Shown here one piece after another: positions 32,919 to 41,336 of a DNA stretch of 64,000 nucleotides. Location of the stretch: contig JBDNFW010000033.1 of NCBI GenBank assembly GCA_041689615.1, forward strand, positions 1 through 64,000, given 5' to 3'. Source of the stretch: UBA7359 sp041689615. Its GTDB lineage: Bacteria; Pseudomonadota; Gammaproteobacteria; Eutrophobiales; Eutrophobiaceae. The notes under the pieces are model-generated. The model was not told the DNA's origin. It was given only the letters and a program-made list of their open reading frames with translations, and searched no databases. Both the position numbers and the translations under genes were made by a program. The stretch's first letter is position 1, and the number at the start of each line of letters is the position of its first letter.

Positions 32919-33865
32919 GACAATAAATTAGCCATTTCATCTGTTGCTGTAATTAATGCATTAATCATTGATGGTTCACTTGTCAAATGTCCCGCTTCAG
33001 GAACAATAACTAGCTTTGAATCAGGTAAAGCTTTATGAACAGACCAGGAAGATTCTGGGAGACACGTTAAGTCTTTGCGACCATGAATAATAGTGACAGG
33101 AACACTAGGCATTTTTGAAATATCATTAAGGATCTGATTTTCATTAATAAAATACTTGTTTTTTGCATAGTGCATTTCAATTTTTACTTCACTGATTAAT
33201 TTATCTTCATCTTCGACTTCAAGAATATATTCATTAATTAAACTATGCGTAACTATTCTACCGGCCCATAAAGCCCACGTTTTTGCTGCTTCTATCTGAA
33301 GTTGTTTGTTATCTGAAAAAATTCTTTCATGCAGAGTTGTTATTGGTTGATTCTTTTCTTCTGTTTTAAAATAAGACATGAAATCTTCCCAGTAGTCAGG
33401 AAATATTTTATTTACGCCAGATTTAGCAAACCAATCAAAATCACACTGTCTTGCTAAAAAAGTTCCTCTAAGGATTATTCCAGAAACATATTTAGAATAC
33501 TGCTCAGCATAAAGTAAAGCGAGTGTTGCACCCCATGAGCCTCCGAACAATAACCATTTATCAATATTTAATTCTTTTCGTATAACTTCTATATCATTGA
33601 GAATATCTTGAGTTGAATTATTTTCGACAAAACCATTAGGCGTAGAACGATTGCATCCACGTTGATCAAAAAGAATGATGCGGTATTTTTTTGGATTGAA
33701 ATAACGACGATGATTTTCACTACAACCTGAACCAGGTCCACCATGTAAAAAGATAACTGGGATACCTGATTCATTTCCAGCTTGTTCATAATAGACAGAA
33801 TGCCCTGAACCAGATTTCAGAATATTCTCTGAAAAAGCTTCTAATTCAGGATAAAGTTCAAGCAA
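32915..33865 (-). CDS. pip: Proline iminopeptidase
   Basis: 316-residue alpha/beta hydrolase of the S33 family. The oxyanion region is FLHGGPGSGCSENHRRYFNPKKYRIILFDQRGCNRSTP, the nucleophile elbow GGSWGATLALLYA, and the late blocks are HGRKDLTCLPESSW and PEAGHLTSEP with the catalytic Asp and His. It removes N-terminal proline from peptides. No signal peptide, so cytoplasmic. Confidence 0.92.
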   Translation of the reverse strand: MLELYPELEAFSENILKSGSGHSVYYEQAGNESGIPVIFLHGGPGSGCSENHRRYFNPKKYRIILFDQRGCNRSTPNGFVENNSTQDILNDIEVIRKELNIDKWLLFGGSWGATLALLYAEQYSKYVSGIILRGTFLARQCDFDWFAKSGVNKIFPDYWEDFMSYFKTEEKNQPITTLHERIFSDNKQLQIEAAKTWALWAGRIVTHSLINEYILEVEDEDKLISEVKIEMHYAKNKYFINENQILNDISKMPSVPVTIIHGRKDLTCLPESSWSVHKALPDSKLVIVPEAGHLTSEPSMINALITATDEMANLLS

Positions 33866-33896
33866 GTTAATTCACTTTTAGAAATAAAAAAACTTA

Positions 33897-34856
33897 CTAA
33901 ATATCACTCAAAATTTCTTTACGTTTATTATCGTATTCTTCCTGAGTAATTAATTTTTTATCTAATAATTGACCTAACGTAGCCATACGTTCTTCAATAG
34001 AGTTAGCAGAAGTAGATTGATTCGAGGAAATATCCTGAACTTCTTTACGCATACGTGCCATTTCAATGAGCATTTCACGTCGCTGCTTAGCCAATTTAGC
34101 AGCTTCCTGTTCTAATTGCTTATCCTGTTTTGTTGCAGGATTTTCTATTTTATTTTTTCTTGCAATATAAGTTTCCGCCGTAAGTTTCACATCAATAACA
34201 AACCAATTATATCTTACTCCATTTAAATTTTTATTTTTTATTCCCGTTACATTAACAGGATTTCCCTTGAATACTCTGGAAGTTTTTGTTCGATATCCTA
34301 ATTTAAACGTGTACTGTACTTCCCCTCTTCCAGAAGGGTCAATTACTTTTTCTAACCCATCACTTCGAAAAAAATCGTGCTCTCCAATAATTATATTCAG
34401 TTTACCTTCTTTAAAAAATATACGGCCAACCGTATATGCTTTATTTATCATCTTTAATGCATTTGTTTTCGATGATTCCAACGCAAACATTATATCTTGT
34501 TCTGGTTTTGCATTCTTAAGCCCTTTAGGGAGTTGTTCACTCAATAATTGAATTTGTTGTATTGTAAACACGGGTTTAGTTGCTTCGTCAGATGCTAAAA
34601 AGCTGTCATCCGGTATTTCTAATGCACTTAGGGCTAGTTTTAACTCTTTTTTATTTAGTTCAACTGGATGTTCATTTTTGCCAAATTTCGATTCATCCTG
34701 CTCTGCATATTTAATATAACGATTTATTCCCAAACGCCATATTACACCTTCTTTTTCTCCATCACTTCCAAACCAGTCAATAGCTAGAACTGAACTGGAA
34801 AAAAATAACAGTGTTGTAATAAATATTGTAATTACCTGATTTTTAAATACTTTCAT
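33897..34856 (-). CDS. Secreted protein with C-terminal SHOCT domain
   Basis: 319 residues with a signal peptide ending in SSVLAIDWFG. The middle (about 40-230) is of unknown fold and mentions no motif that I recognise. A coiled-coil stretch rich in Lys, Gln and Arg follows (about 240-275). The last 32 residues are a SHOCT motif (MATLGQLLDKKLITQEEYDNKRKEILSDI), a short helical pair common at C-termini and thought to mediate oligomer or nucleic-acid contacts. It stands alone on the minus strand. The role is unknown. Confidence 0.65.
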   Translation of the reverse strand: MKVFKNQVITIFITTLLFFSSSVLAIDWFGSDGEKEGVIWRLGINRYIKYAEQDESKFGKNEHPVELNKKELKLALSALEIPDDSFLASDEATKPVFTIQQIQLLSEQLPKGLKNAKPEQDIMFALESSKTNALKMINKAYTVGRIFFKEGKLNIIIGEHDFFRSDGLEKVIDPSGRGEVQYTFKLGYRTKTSRVFKGNPVNVTGIKNKNLNGVRYNWFVIDVKLTAETYIARKNKIENPATKQDKQLEQEAAKLAKQRREMLIEMARMRKEVQDISSNQSTSANSIEERMATLGQLLDKKLITQEEYDNKRKEILSDI

Positions 34857-34983
34857 AATGGATATATAAATTTTATTTCCTAAATAGATTAGAGTTTATA
34901 AATGGCAGGAAGTTTACAGCAAATAAACAAACAGGAAAAATAATTAATATTACAACATGGTCGTTTGTGTGCTCCTCGACTTT

Positions 34984-35178
34984 GACTCCTGTGTCGTTCT
35001 CGGTCTATGTTCCAGACTCGACTCTCGGTTGCCGCTCCCGGCGCAACTCTACCTCCTCCTTCCCTGGAGTCGTACCGATTACGTCCTGTAATCGTACCTC
35101 CCGCATCCATGCGGTCGTGCTCAAACGATATTGCCTACAGGGATGTAGGCACTTAGGAATTGTAGGAACAATATTCCT
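34984..35178. repeat. Cluster of five tight hairpins with GGA-containing loops
   Basis: Within a 413-bp gene-free stretch (34857-35269) are GAC-TCCTGT-GTC (34984-34995), CGATTAC-GTCCT-GTAATCG (35076-35094), CCGCAT-CC-ATGCGG (35101-35114), GCCTACA-GGGA-TGTAGGC (35133-35150) and AGGAATTGT-AGGA-ACA-AT-ATTCCT (35155-35178). GGA falls in or at the loop on the minus strand for the first three and on the plus strand for the last two. The composition is richer in G+C than the surroundings. Long open frames here (34889-35110 minus, 34967-35200 plus) look accidental. Confidence 0.65.
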
Positions 35179-35202
35179 GACATTACGTCCTTGTAAATAA
35201 AA

Positions 35203-35226
35203 AAAAGGCCTCCGAAGAGGCCTTTT
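35203..35226 (-). terminator. Rho-independent terminator of the porin gene
   Basis: AAAAGGCCTC-CGAA-GAGGCCTTTT forms a 10-bp perfect stem with a 4-nt loop, about 45 bp after the porin stop. On the minus strand it is followed by a run of T (complement of the A-tract at 35198-35206), as expected for intrinsic termination of the porin transcript. Confidence 0.9.
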
Positions 35227-35269
35227 GTGTTGCAGATAAATCTGCTTAACTTAACAACTCTAAATAAAT

Positions 35270-36532
35270 TTAGAAGAAGAAAGTCAAACCAGTGGTGAAG
35301 TGATTATAATCATCTCCGGCATTGAGGTTAGCACAAGTGGCACAACCAGCTGCAACCGCATCAACATTAGCTTCTAGGTTTTCCCATACACCGTAGACGA
35401 TCAAACGGCTACCGAAATACTGATTGACTTCAAAACCAATACGTTCAAGTTCAGAACCGCCTACACCAGCTGCAGCTTGAACTGTACCGTATTGGTCATT
35501 ATAGCTACCATACTGAAATGCAAAAGAGGTATCGCCAAGGCTATTGAATGCTTTCTTGATACCCACTTTGAGCCAATAAGCATCAGTATCATCTTGTAAT
35601 ACAGAAGTATTTGCTGCATTTAGGTCTACACTTTCATGTTGATATGCTATAGAACCGAAGATACCTGTGCCCGGATCCATTAAGCCCGCTTGCATTTGGA
35701 AATTTTCAGCTTCATCCCAAGAATTCGCACCGTCAGCTTGGTTAGATTGGTTAATTGCATAACCCAAAGCCACTGATGCTTTTAAGCCACCGAGGTCACC
35801 TTTCCACTTTGCAGCAATATCATATATGTCATCGTTAGCATAACCAACTGCTACCGTTACAGGACCAAAAGCCGGTAAGTCGTAGCGGATACCATCTAGA
35901 ACAGCACCGTTACAGTCAATACCAATACCTAAATTGCCTCGTAATCCGCCAAAGGTATAACAGTTCGCAAAATCACCAAATGAGGTATCGGCTGCACCAC
36001 CCATAGTAGCAACAGTAGTACCACTATTAATAAGTGTACCATTACCACGGAAAATTGGAGAGATAGACGCCCATAGTGTCAATGAAGGATCTTCCAAAAC
36101 CGCGATATTATCCGTAGGCATGCTTTGTTGACCTAAGGTTATTTTACCAAAGCTACCAGCAATGTGTACGTTGTGTTCAAGTACATTTAAAGTATCAGGA
36201 TTCTGACCATCATCAAGTCCAAGTGTGCCTGTACCTGCAGTACCAATACCTAGTGCACCCTGCAAAGGCTCAATAGCGAGTGTAAAACCAGCCGTCAAAC
36301 CACTATTAGGTAAATCAGTAGAACCATTGAGAATGACACGACTACCAAGGGTATTACCGTTATCAGCGTACGAAATAATGTCACTACCAACACCATCATC
36401 CACATAAGTCATACCTTGGTTGATCCAGCCAGAAATACCCCAGTTACCGGTATCAGCTGCTGCTTGAGAGAGAGGAAGCATCGCGGTTAAAGCGACAAGA
36501 CCAGCTCCTTTTAATAATTTAGATTTATTCAC
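35270..36532 (-). CDS. Outer-membrane porin
   Basis: 420 residues with a signal peptide (MNKSKLLKGAGLVALTAMLPLSQAAA) and a mature part of alternating amphipathic strands. Turns are rich in Gly, Asn and Asp, and the C-terminus ends in aromatic residues (HFTTGLTFFF), the signal for beta-barrel assembly. The order of strands (GTLGSRVILNGSTDLPNSGLTAGF, GSFGKITLGQQSMPTDNIAVL) fits Gram-negative trimeric porins of the Porin_4 type. Substrate unknown. It has its own terminator and lies downstream of the aldehyde oxidoreductase operon, separated by a 324-bp spacer with dyads. Confidence 0.88.
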   Translation of the reverse strand: MNKSKLLKGAGLVALTAMLPLSQAAADTGNWGISGWINQGMTYVDDGVGSDIISYADNGNTLGSRVILNGSTDLPNSGLTAGFTLAIEPLQGALGIGTAGTGTLGLDDGQNPDTLNVLEHNVHIAGSFGKITLGQQSMPTDNIAVLEDPSLTLWASISPIFRGNGTLINSGTTVATMGGAADTSFGDFANCYTFGGLRGNLGIGIDCNGAVLDGIRYDLPAFGPVTVAVGYANDDIYDIAAKWKGDLGGLKASVALGYAINQSNQADGANSWDEAENFQMQAGLMDPGTGIFGSIAYQHESVDLNAANTSVLQDDTDAYWLKVGIKKAFNSLGDTSFAFQYGSYNDQYGTVQAAAGVGGSELERIGFEVNQYFGSRLIVYGVWENLEANVDAVAAGCATCANLNAGDDYNHFTTGLTFFF

Positions 36533-36681
36533 TTGTATATCCTCCTTTAGGAATACATTTTCTCTAGAGATTTATTTTAAGCCTTTAATAACAAGACTTG
36601 TAACGGAAAATACAACAGTTTTACATAGGTTGCAAACATTTTTTGTATTTAAACAACAATTAATATTGACCCAAATAAAAC

Positions 36682-36803
36682 GTTGTTTTTATACAACAGC
36701 AACTAGAAAAGTCTTTTAATTTCAATGAATACAGTCTAATTATTAATATTGACTCGATTAGCTTATTTTTATTGTGAAGCCCAATCTGTTGCATACTTAC
36801 AAC
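36682..36803 (-). promoter_or_regulatory. Two GTTG-N8-CAAC dyads upstream of the porin gene
   Basis: GTTGT-N6-ACAAC at 36682-36697 and TGTTG-N8-CAACA at 36787-36804 lie in the 324-bp spacer before the porin start, with further GTTG/CAAC halves at 36629-36634 and 36653-36657. A related site, TGTTGCAAAATGCAACG, stands before the aldehyde oxidoreductase operon at 41228. The rest of the spacer (36533-36856) shows only AT-rich sequence. The shared operator idea is inference. Confidence 0.4.
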
Positions 36804-36856
36804 AATAAAAATAAATAACTAAATTTCAATAACTTAGGCTCTATTATCTAATAATT

Positions 36857-37147
36857 TTAACCGCCACCACGTTGATACGTACGACTAAAATTAGCTAAGA
36901 ATAAGGATACATCTTCGGGAGAAAGATCTATAAAAGTAAAAACAACGTATAAAACGGGCAACTCTAATGAACCAATTTTGCGCTTATGTTCAATTCCTGG
37001 AATTACTTCTATTTTGCCGTTGGCGAAAAGTACGTTGATTTGATCATCATTACTGATTTTATAATCCACATTTTTCAATGCGATAGGTAATAAGCGATAA
37101 AAATCCTGATGAGAGATACTCATCTCTTGCTCATGTCGGTGAATCAT
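36857..37147 (-). CDS. Small conserved protein at the end of the aldehyde oxidoreductase operon
   Basis: 96 residues with an alternating hydrophobic pattern (INVLFANGKIEVIPGIEHKRKIGSLELPVLYVVFTFIDLSPEDVSLFLANFSRTYQRGGG). It has no membrane helix and ends in three glycines. I do not recognise a named domain. In AOR operons of bacteria such as Aromatoleum, small extra genes follow the structural genes and are thought to act in cofactor maturation, so an AorE-like role is possible. The tail could in principle act like the Gly-Gly end of ubiquitin-like carriers, but the fold differs. ATG at 37147; a later Met (MSISHQDFYRLLP) is an alternative. Confidence 0.6.
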   Translation of the reverse strand: MIHRHEQEMSISHQDFYRLLPIALKNVDYKISNDDQINVLFANGKIEVIPGIEHKRKIGSLELPVLYVVFTFIDLSPEDVSLFLANFSRTYQRGGG

Positions 37148-37159
37148 AGTGAGTTTAGT

Positions 37160-37411
37160 TTAACCACCAGCAACTGGCGGCCATACTGCAAGCGTGTCAC
37201 CTTCTTTGAAATTAGATTTTTCTCGTTCATCTGGCTGTAGATAAACACCGTTCAATAACACCAGATGGGCAGATTCTTTTGGTACGTTAAATTTATCTAG
37301 AATGGAAAATGCGGTTTCAGACGACGAAATATTAAGTTGCGTGGCATGTTTCTCTGAATTTTCTGGAAGGTACTGAGTTAAACCAGCATAAAGCTTTAAG
37401 GTGATTTCCAT
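37160..37411 (-). CDS. MoaD/ThiS-family sulfur carrier of the AOR operon
   Basis: 83 residues of the ubiquitin-like sulfur-carrier fold, ending DTLAVWPPVAGG with the functional Gly-Gly. It differs from the MoaD at 22628, so the genome has two such carriers. Bacterial tungsten AOR operons often encode a MoaD-like protein, which probably serves a dedicated tungstopterin synthesis or insertion step. It lies 8 bp after the flavoprotein gene. Confidence 0.88.
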   Translation of the reverse strand: MEITLKLYAGLTQYLPENSEKHATQLNISSSETAFSILDKFNVPKESAHLVLLNGVYLQPDEREKSNFKEGDTLAVWPPVAGG

Positions 37412-37419
37412 CTAAACGT

Positions 37420-38685
37420 CTAAATTATTCCAGCGTTATGACCTATAGCTTGAGTATTCGCAAGATAAGCTTCCATTATCCGAGTTGGATCTTTTAGTAA
37501 ACGATCTTTCCACTTGCCCAATTTCAATTTAGTCTGAATCAAACCACGTAAAACACCAACATGTTGAGTTAGACCTAATGCTTGTGCGCCGACTAAAACA
37601 TCATCTTCAAATTCAAGTTTCAAATATCGATATCGATTTTCATCGCACAACCTTGCTGATTCTCCACCATCAACCCCCATCCATAAACCATAGGAACTAG
37701 ATATTAAACCCATCGTATCGAGTACATTCATATTAATGCAGCCCTGATGAACTGTATCTCTTCCAGCCATATTCATTGCCGCAATTCGACCATGATCCGC
37801 AGCGGTAGGTTGAATCGCTTGTACACTATACTCACCCGTTGAAAAATCTTTACCCTGACAAACATCACCGGCAGCATAAATATCAGAAACATTAGACTGC
37901 AATCGATCATTCACCAGCACACCAAAATCCGTTTCAAGTCCGCTGCCTTCAAGAAACTGAATATTTGCAGCAACACCTGTTGCGGATATTACTAAGTCTG
38001 CATCAAGAACCTTTCCATTATCCAATTTTACTTTTAGTGCGTCACCATTACCTTTCTCTATTCCTTCAATACGAGTTGATGTATGAACAGCAACTTTCTT
38101 TTCTAAACACCAATCCTTAATTAAATTACCGGCCGTCTGATCCATCATTCGAGGAACCATTCTGTCACCCATCTCAATAACAGTAAGATTCACCTTACGT
38201 AACGCTAGCGCTTCCAAAATAATACAACCTATAAAACCGGCTCCCATCAAAACAACATTAGCACCGGGTTTCGCTTTCTTAATAATGTTGCGACCATCTT
38301 CCAACGTCCAACAAGAGTGGATGCCAGGTAAGTCCATACCTTCGATTGGTGGACGAATAGGATGCGAACCCGTTGCTATTAAAAGTTTGTCATATGTAAT
38401 GGGATCGTGATCTTGAAGTTGTAATGTTTTTGCTTTCGAATCAATTTGACTGACACCATCTCTAATAACATCGATTTCTTTATTACTATAATGAGAAGGA
38501 TCTTTTCTAAGATAGGTACCTGACTCGTCAATTCTATCAATGATTAAATAAGGTAACGCCATACGTGAATATGGTGCTTCAGGTTCATCACCTATCATAA
38601 TAATACTTGATGTCGGCTCAACTTTACGTAATGTTTCTGCAGCAATAACACCCGATGGCCCTGCTCCAACTATCACATGTTTCAT
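37420..38685 (-). CDS. FAD/NAD(P)-dependent oxidoreductase subunit of AOR (AorC-like)
   Basis: 421 residues of the NirB/rubredoxin-reductase-like flavoprotein family. The FAD motif is HVIVGAGPSGVIAAETLR, the NAD(P) motif VVLMGAGFIGCIILEALALRKVNLTVIE, and the late FAD block is DIYAAGDVCQGKD. In the Aromatoleum-type aldehyde oxidoreductase, a subunit of this kind couples the tungsten enzyme to NAD+. It lies between the AOR large subunit gene (18 bp upstream) and the MoaD-like gene. Confidence 0.85.
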   Translation of the reverse strand: MKHVIVGAGPSGVIAAETLRKVEPTSSIIMIGDEPEAPYSRMALPYLIIDRIDESGTYLRKDPSHYSNKEIDVIRDGVSQIDSKAKTLQLQDHDPITYDKLLIATGSHPIRPPIEGMDLPGIHSCWTLEDGRNIIKKAKPGANVVLMGAGFIGCIILEALALRKVNLTVIEMGDRMVPRMMDQTAGNLIKDWCLEKKVAVHTSTRIEGIEKGNGDALKVKLDNGKVLDADLVISATGVAANIQFLEGSGLETDFGVLVNDRLQSNVSDIYAAGDVCQGKDFSTGEYSVQAIQPTAADHGRIAAMNMAGRDTVHQGCINMNVLDTMGLISSSYGLWMGVDGGESARLCDENRYRYLKLEFEDDVLVGAQALGLTQHVGVLRGLIQTKLKLGKWKDRLLKDPTRIMEAYLANTQAIGHNAGII

Positions 38686-38703
38686 CGCAATATCCCTTGT
38701 AGT

Positions 38704-40554
38704 CTAAAGACCAAGACGAGTTCGGGTTTCATCAGTCGGCACACCATCAGGTGTCCAACCTCTAATCTGATAATATTCAGGTAACATTTTACCTAATTCA
38801 TTCACTTTGCCTTTTGCTGGTCCAGATTTTGCGATATCTTTTAACAAGCGTTTAGGTAATGTGTCATCTTTGCCCGTCAAACCGGCTGCAAGATTAAAAT
38901 CGCGTTCCATTGTCCAAATACGTTCGCCTACTTCTATGCAACGCTCTGCACTCCAATCTCCTTCGCATGCCGCATCAATTTGAGGTGCTATATCTTCCAT
39001 AGTCCAGGCGAACGTTGAAAATACACATATACCGGCAGAATCAACAAGTGCAGTCGCATCCTGAAAAGCTTTAACCAATTCCGCTTTGCCTTCTGTGACA
39101 AGTGGGTCAGTTTTAACGGGGATGCCCATAATTTCAGATGCCACGGTATAGCCTCTTAAGTGACAAGCGCCACGATTAGATGTGGCATAGGCAAGACCGA
39201 TACCTTGAATTCCACGAGGATCATATGCAGGGAATTCTTGTCCTTTGACTGTCATAGATAATTCAGGACGACCGTATTTTTCACACAATCTTTTTGAACC
39301 CATACCTAGTTCTTTACCAAAACCTTCGCCTCTGGCAGTAACATCTGTCGCCCAAATAAGTGCTTCGGCAGATCCGAACTTTAATTCCATGCCGCCAGTA
39401 TCTTCTACCGTAATTGCGCCTTCTTCAAACAATTCCATCGCAGCAGCTATCGTCGCACCAAGAGAAATAGGATCGATCGCATCTTCGTTACAGCGGAAAT
39501 TTGCAAAGGTAATTGCATCGAGATCATCAACACCACAATCTGCTCCTAGTGACCAGGCATTCTCAAACTCAAGACCACCAGAATTACCATGATATTCAGG
39601 TTTATCTTTCACCGAGAAATGCGTCTTATCGACAGTAGAAACTCGCTGACAAGCGATGGTGCAACCAAAACATGCTGCATTAGTTGTCAGATTAGCTTTA
39701 CCATCACCTTCACGAATGACTGTCATGGCTTCACCAGAAATGTTACCTGCGCCTTCAAACTGAACGTCTTGATGATTACGGGCTGGTAATGCCCCAACCT
39801 CGTTAATAATATTCATCAATACTTGGGTACCTAATGCGGGCAGACCTTCACCCGTCACCGCATTTTCAGCTAAGATCTTCTTTCCTGCTTGAGTTGCTTT
39901 GAAGAATTTTTCTGGGTCGTTTATGTTTCCCACTCCCCTTGTGCCGCGTATTACGACAGCCTTAAGGTTCTTGGAAGCCATAACTGTGCCTACTCCCGAG
40001 CGACCAGCTGCTCTATGTAAATCATTTACGATAGCGGAATATAAACAACCACTTTCCGCTGCTCGTCCAACTGCTGCAATACGTAAGAGAGGGTCTTGAT
40101 GTTTTGTATGTATCAGTTCATCAACTGCCCAAACCGATTTTCCCCAAAGGTCATCAGCAGGAATCAACTCGGCTTTTTCATTTTCAATATATAAATACAC
40201 AGGTTTTGGAGATTTTCCTTCAAAAATCACCATATCCCAACCTGCATTTTTCATTTCATTACCAATGTAACCGCCTGAGTTTGAACAAGCGATAGCACCC
40301 GTTAATGGGCTTTTAGTAACAACAGAATATCGTCCAGCAGTTGATGCCATTGTTCCGGTTAATGGACCGGTGGTCATAATCAATTTATTTTCAGGACTTA
40401 ATGCATCGCACTTAGGATCAATTTCTTCAACCAGGTATTTCGTGGCTAATCCGCGTTGTCCTAAATAATCATTTGCCCACTTCATATTCAAAGGTTCATT
40501 GCTTATTGAACCGTCCGTTAAATTCACTCTTAAAACATTTCTTGTCCAAGCCAT
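38704..40554 (-). CDS. Tungsten-containing aldehyde:ferredoxin oxidoreductase, large subunit (AorB-like)
   Basis: 616 residues, the usual AOR length. The N-terminal tungstopterin-binding domain (TTGPLTGTMASTAGRYSVVTKSPLTGAIACSNSGGYIGNEMKNAGWDMVIFEGKS) is followed by the cluster motif CFGCTIACQ, with a fourth Cys late in the protein (DSAGICVFSTF), giving one [4Fe-4S]. The HLRGYT and GRRP-like pterin contacts are also present. It oxidises aldehydes to acids with low-potential electrons, or reduces acids. It is encoded directly after a four-cluster ferredoxin, matching the AorAB arrangement. Confidence 0.92.
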   Translation of the reverse strand: MAWTRNVLRVNLTDGSISNEPLNMKWANDYLGQRGLATKYLVEEIDPKCDALSPENKLIMTTGPLTGTMASTAGRYSVVTKSPLTGAIACSNSGGYIGNEMKNAGWDMVIFEGKSPKPVYLYIENEKAELIPADDLWGKSVWAVDELIHTKHQDPLLRIAAVGRAAESGCLYSAIVNDLHRAAGRSGVGTVMASKNLKAVVIRGTRGVGNINDPEKFFKATQAGKKILAENAVTGEGLPALGTQVLMNIINEVGALPARNHQDVQFEGAGNISGEAMTVIREGDGKANLTTNAACFGCTIACQRVSTVDKTHFSVKDKPEYHGNSGGLEFENAWSLGADCGVDDLDAITFANFRCNEDAIDPISLGATIAAAMELFEEGAITVEDTGGMELKFGSAEALIWATDVTARGEGFGKELGMGSKRLCEKYGRPELSMTVKGQEFPAYDPRGIQGIGLAYATSNRGACHLRGYTVASEIMGIPVKTDPLVTEGKAELVKAFQDATALVDSAGICVFSTFAWTMEDIAPQIDAACEGDWSAERCIEVGERIWTMERDFNLAAGLTGKDDTLPKRLLKDIAKSGPAKGKVNELGKMLPEYYQIRGWTPDGVPTDETRTRLGL

Positions 40555-40572
40555 TATTTTATTCTCCCACGC

Positions 40573-41052
40573 TTATGCATTTTCTTGAGGAAGGTTTTGT
40601 GCTGCATGAGCACGCATTCTTTCCAAACCACTATGATCAGAATCAACATAGGTAATTGCTTGTGTAGGACAAGCCTTTGCACACTCAGGATCACCACCAC
40701 ATAAATCACATTTATATACTGTTCCGGCATCTTGATTATAATTAATCGTGCCGAATGGACAGGCTATGGTACAAACTTTACAGCCGACACAAATATCATC
40801 GATGACTTCTTTTGCGCCAGTTGCTTCATTGATAACGATAGCTTCGACAGGACAAGCGTGCATACACCAGGCTTCTGTACACTGTGTGCAGGTATAAGGT
40901 ACAAAACGTCCTTCTTCGTGGAATGTAAAAATTTTTATACGCGACTTGGAAGGATTAAACACACCTTCGGCTTGATAAGAACACGCCATTTCGCATTGCA
41001 GACAACCAGTACATTTTTCTGGTTCTATCTGTAAAGACCTGAGTATAAACAT
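40573..41052 (-). CDS. Four-cluster ferredoxin subunit of AOR (AorA-like)
   Basis: 159 residues with four cysteine groups: CTGCLQCEMAC, CTQCTEAWCMHAC, CVGCKVCTIAC and CDLCGGDPECAKAC, enough for four [4Fe-4S] clusters, as in HycB/DmsB-type electron-transfer proteins. It should carry electrons between AOR and the flavoprotein subunit. It is first in the five-gene operon, with a GTTG-type dyad 180 bp upstream. Confidence 0.92.
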   Translation of the reverse strand: MFILRSLQIEPEKCTGCLQCEMACSYQAEGVFNPSKSRIKIFTFHEEGRFVPYTCTQCTEAWCMHACPVEAIVINEATGAKEVIDDICVGCKVCTIACPFGTINYNQDAGTVYKCDLCGGDPECAKACPTQAITYVDSDHSGLERMRAHAAQNLPQENA

Positions 41053-41227
41053 ACTCCTCTTGTGATTATTTCTTACATTTGAATTCTAACGATTCAATAT
41101 CAATCAAACTTTTTATGGCTATAAAACATGAATTTAATTCATGATTTAATTGAGTATAAACTGTATTTTTTCGATATCAGCAAAATATGTAACTCATTAC
41201 CTAATAATTTTTCTTTTAAAATTAGTA

Positions 41228-41244
41228 TGTTGCAAAATGCAACG
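41228..41244. promoter_or_regulatory. Palindromic operator candidate between AOR operon and its regulator
   Basis: TGTTGCAAAATGCAACG is a near-perfect dyad (GTTGCA-AAA-TGCAAC) in the 284-bp divergent spacer. It is about 175 bp from the ferredoxin start and 93 bp from the regulator start. Dyads of this shape are typical targets of Fis-type HTH regulators of the AcoR class, so autoregulation and control of the operon by the neighbour are likely (inference). The spacer shows no other gene. Confidence 0.55.
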
Positions 41245-41336
41245 CTTAAAGATAAAAAAATGAACCCAAACATACTATAATGCTTCAGTAATACATTTAA
41301 TAAAAAATAACCATCGTAATCATCAAGGATACATAA

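Noticed and set aside
34889..35200. Open frames on both strands (73 and 77 codons)
   Set aside because: They overlap the GGA-hairpin cluster, are arginine-, serine- and cysteine-rich, and have no Shine-Dalgarno or recognisable domain.
41053..41336. Sigma-54 promoter for the AOR operon, expected if the regulator were a standard AcoR
   Set aside because: No TGGCAC-N5-TTGC-like sequence stands out in the spacer, and the regulator lacks the AAA+ domain needed to activate one.
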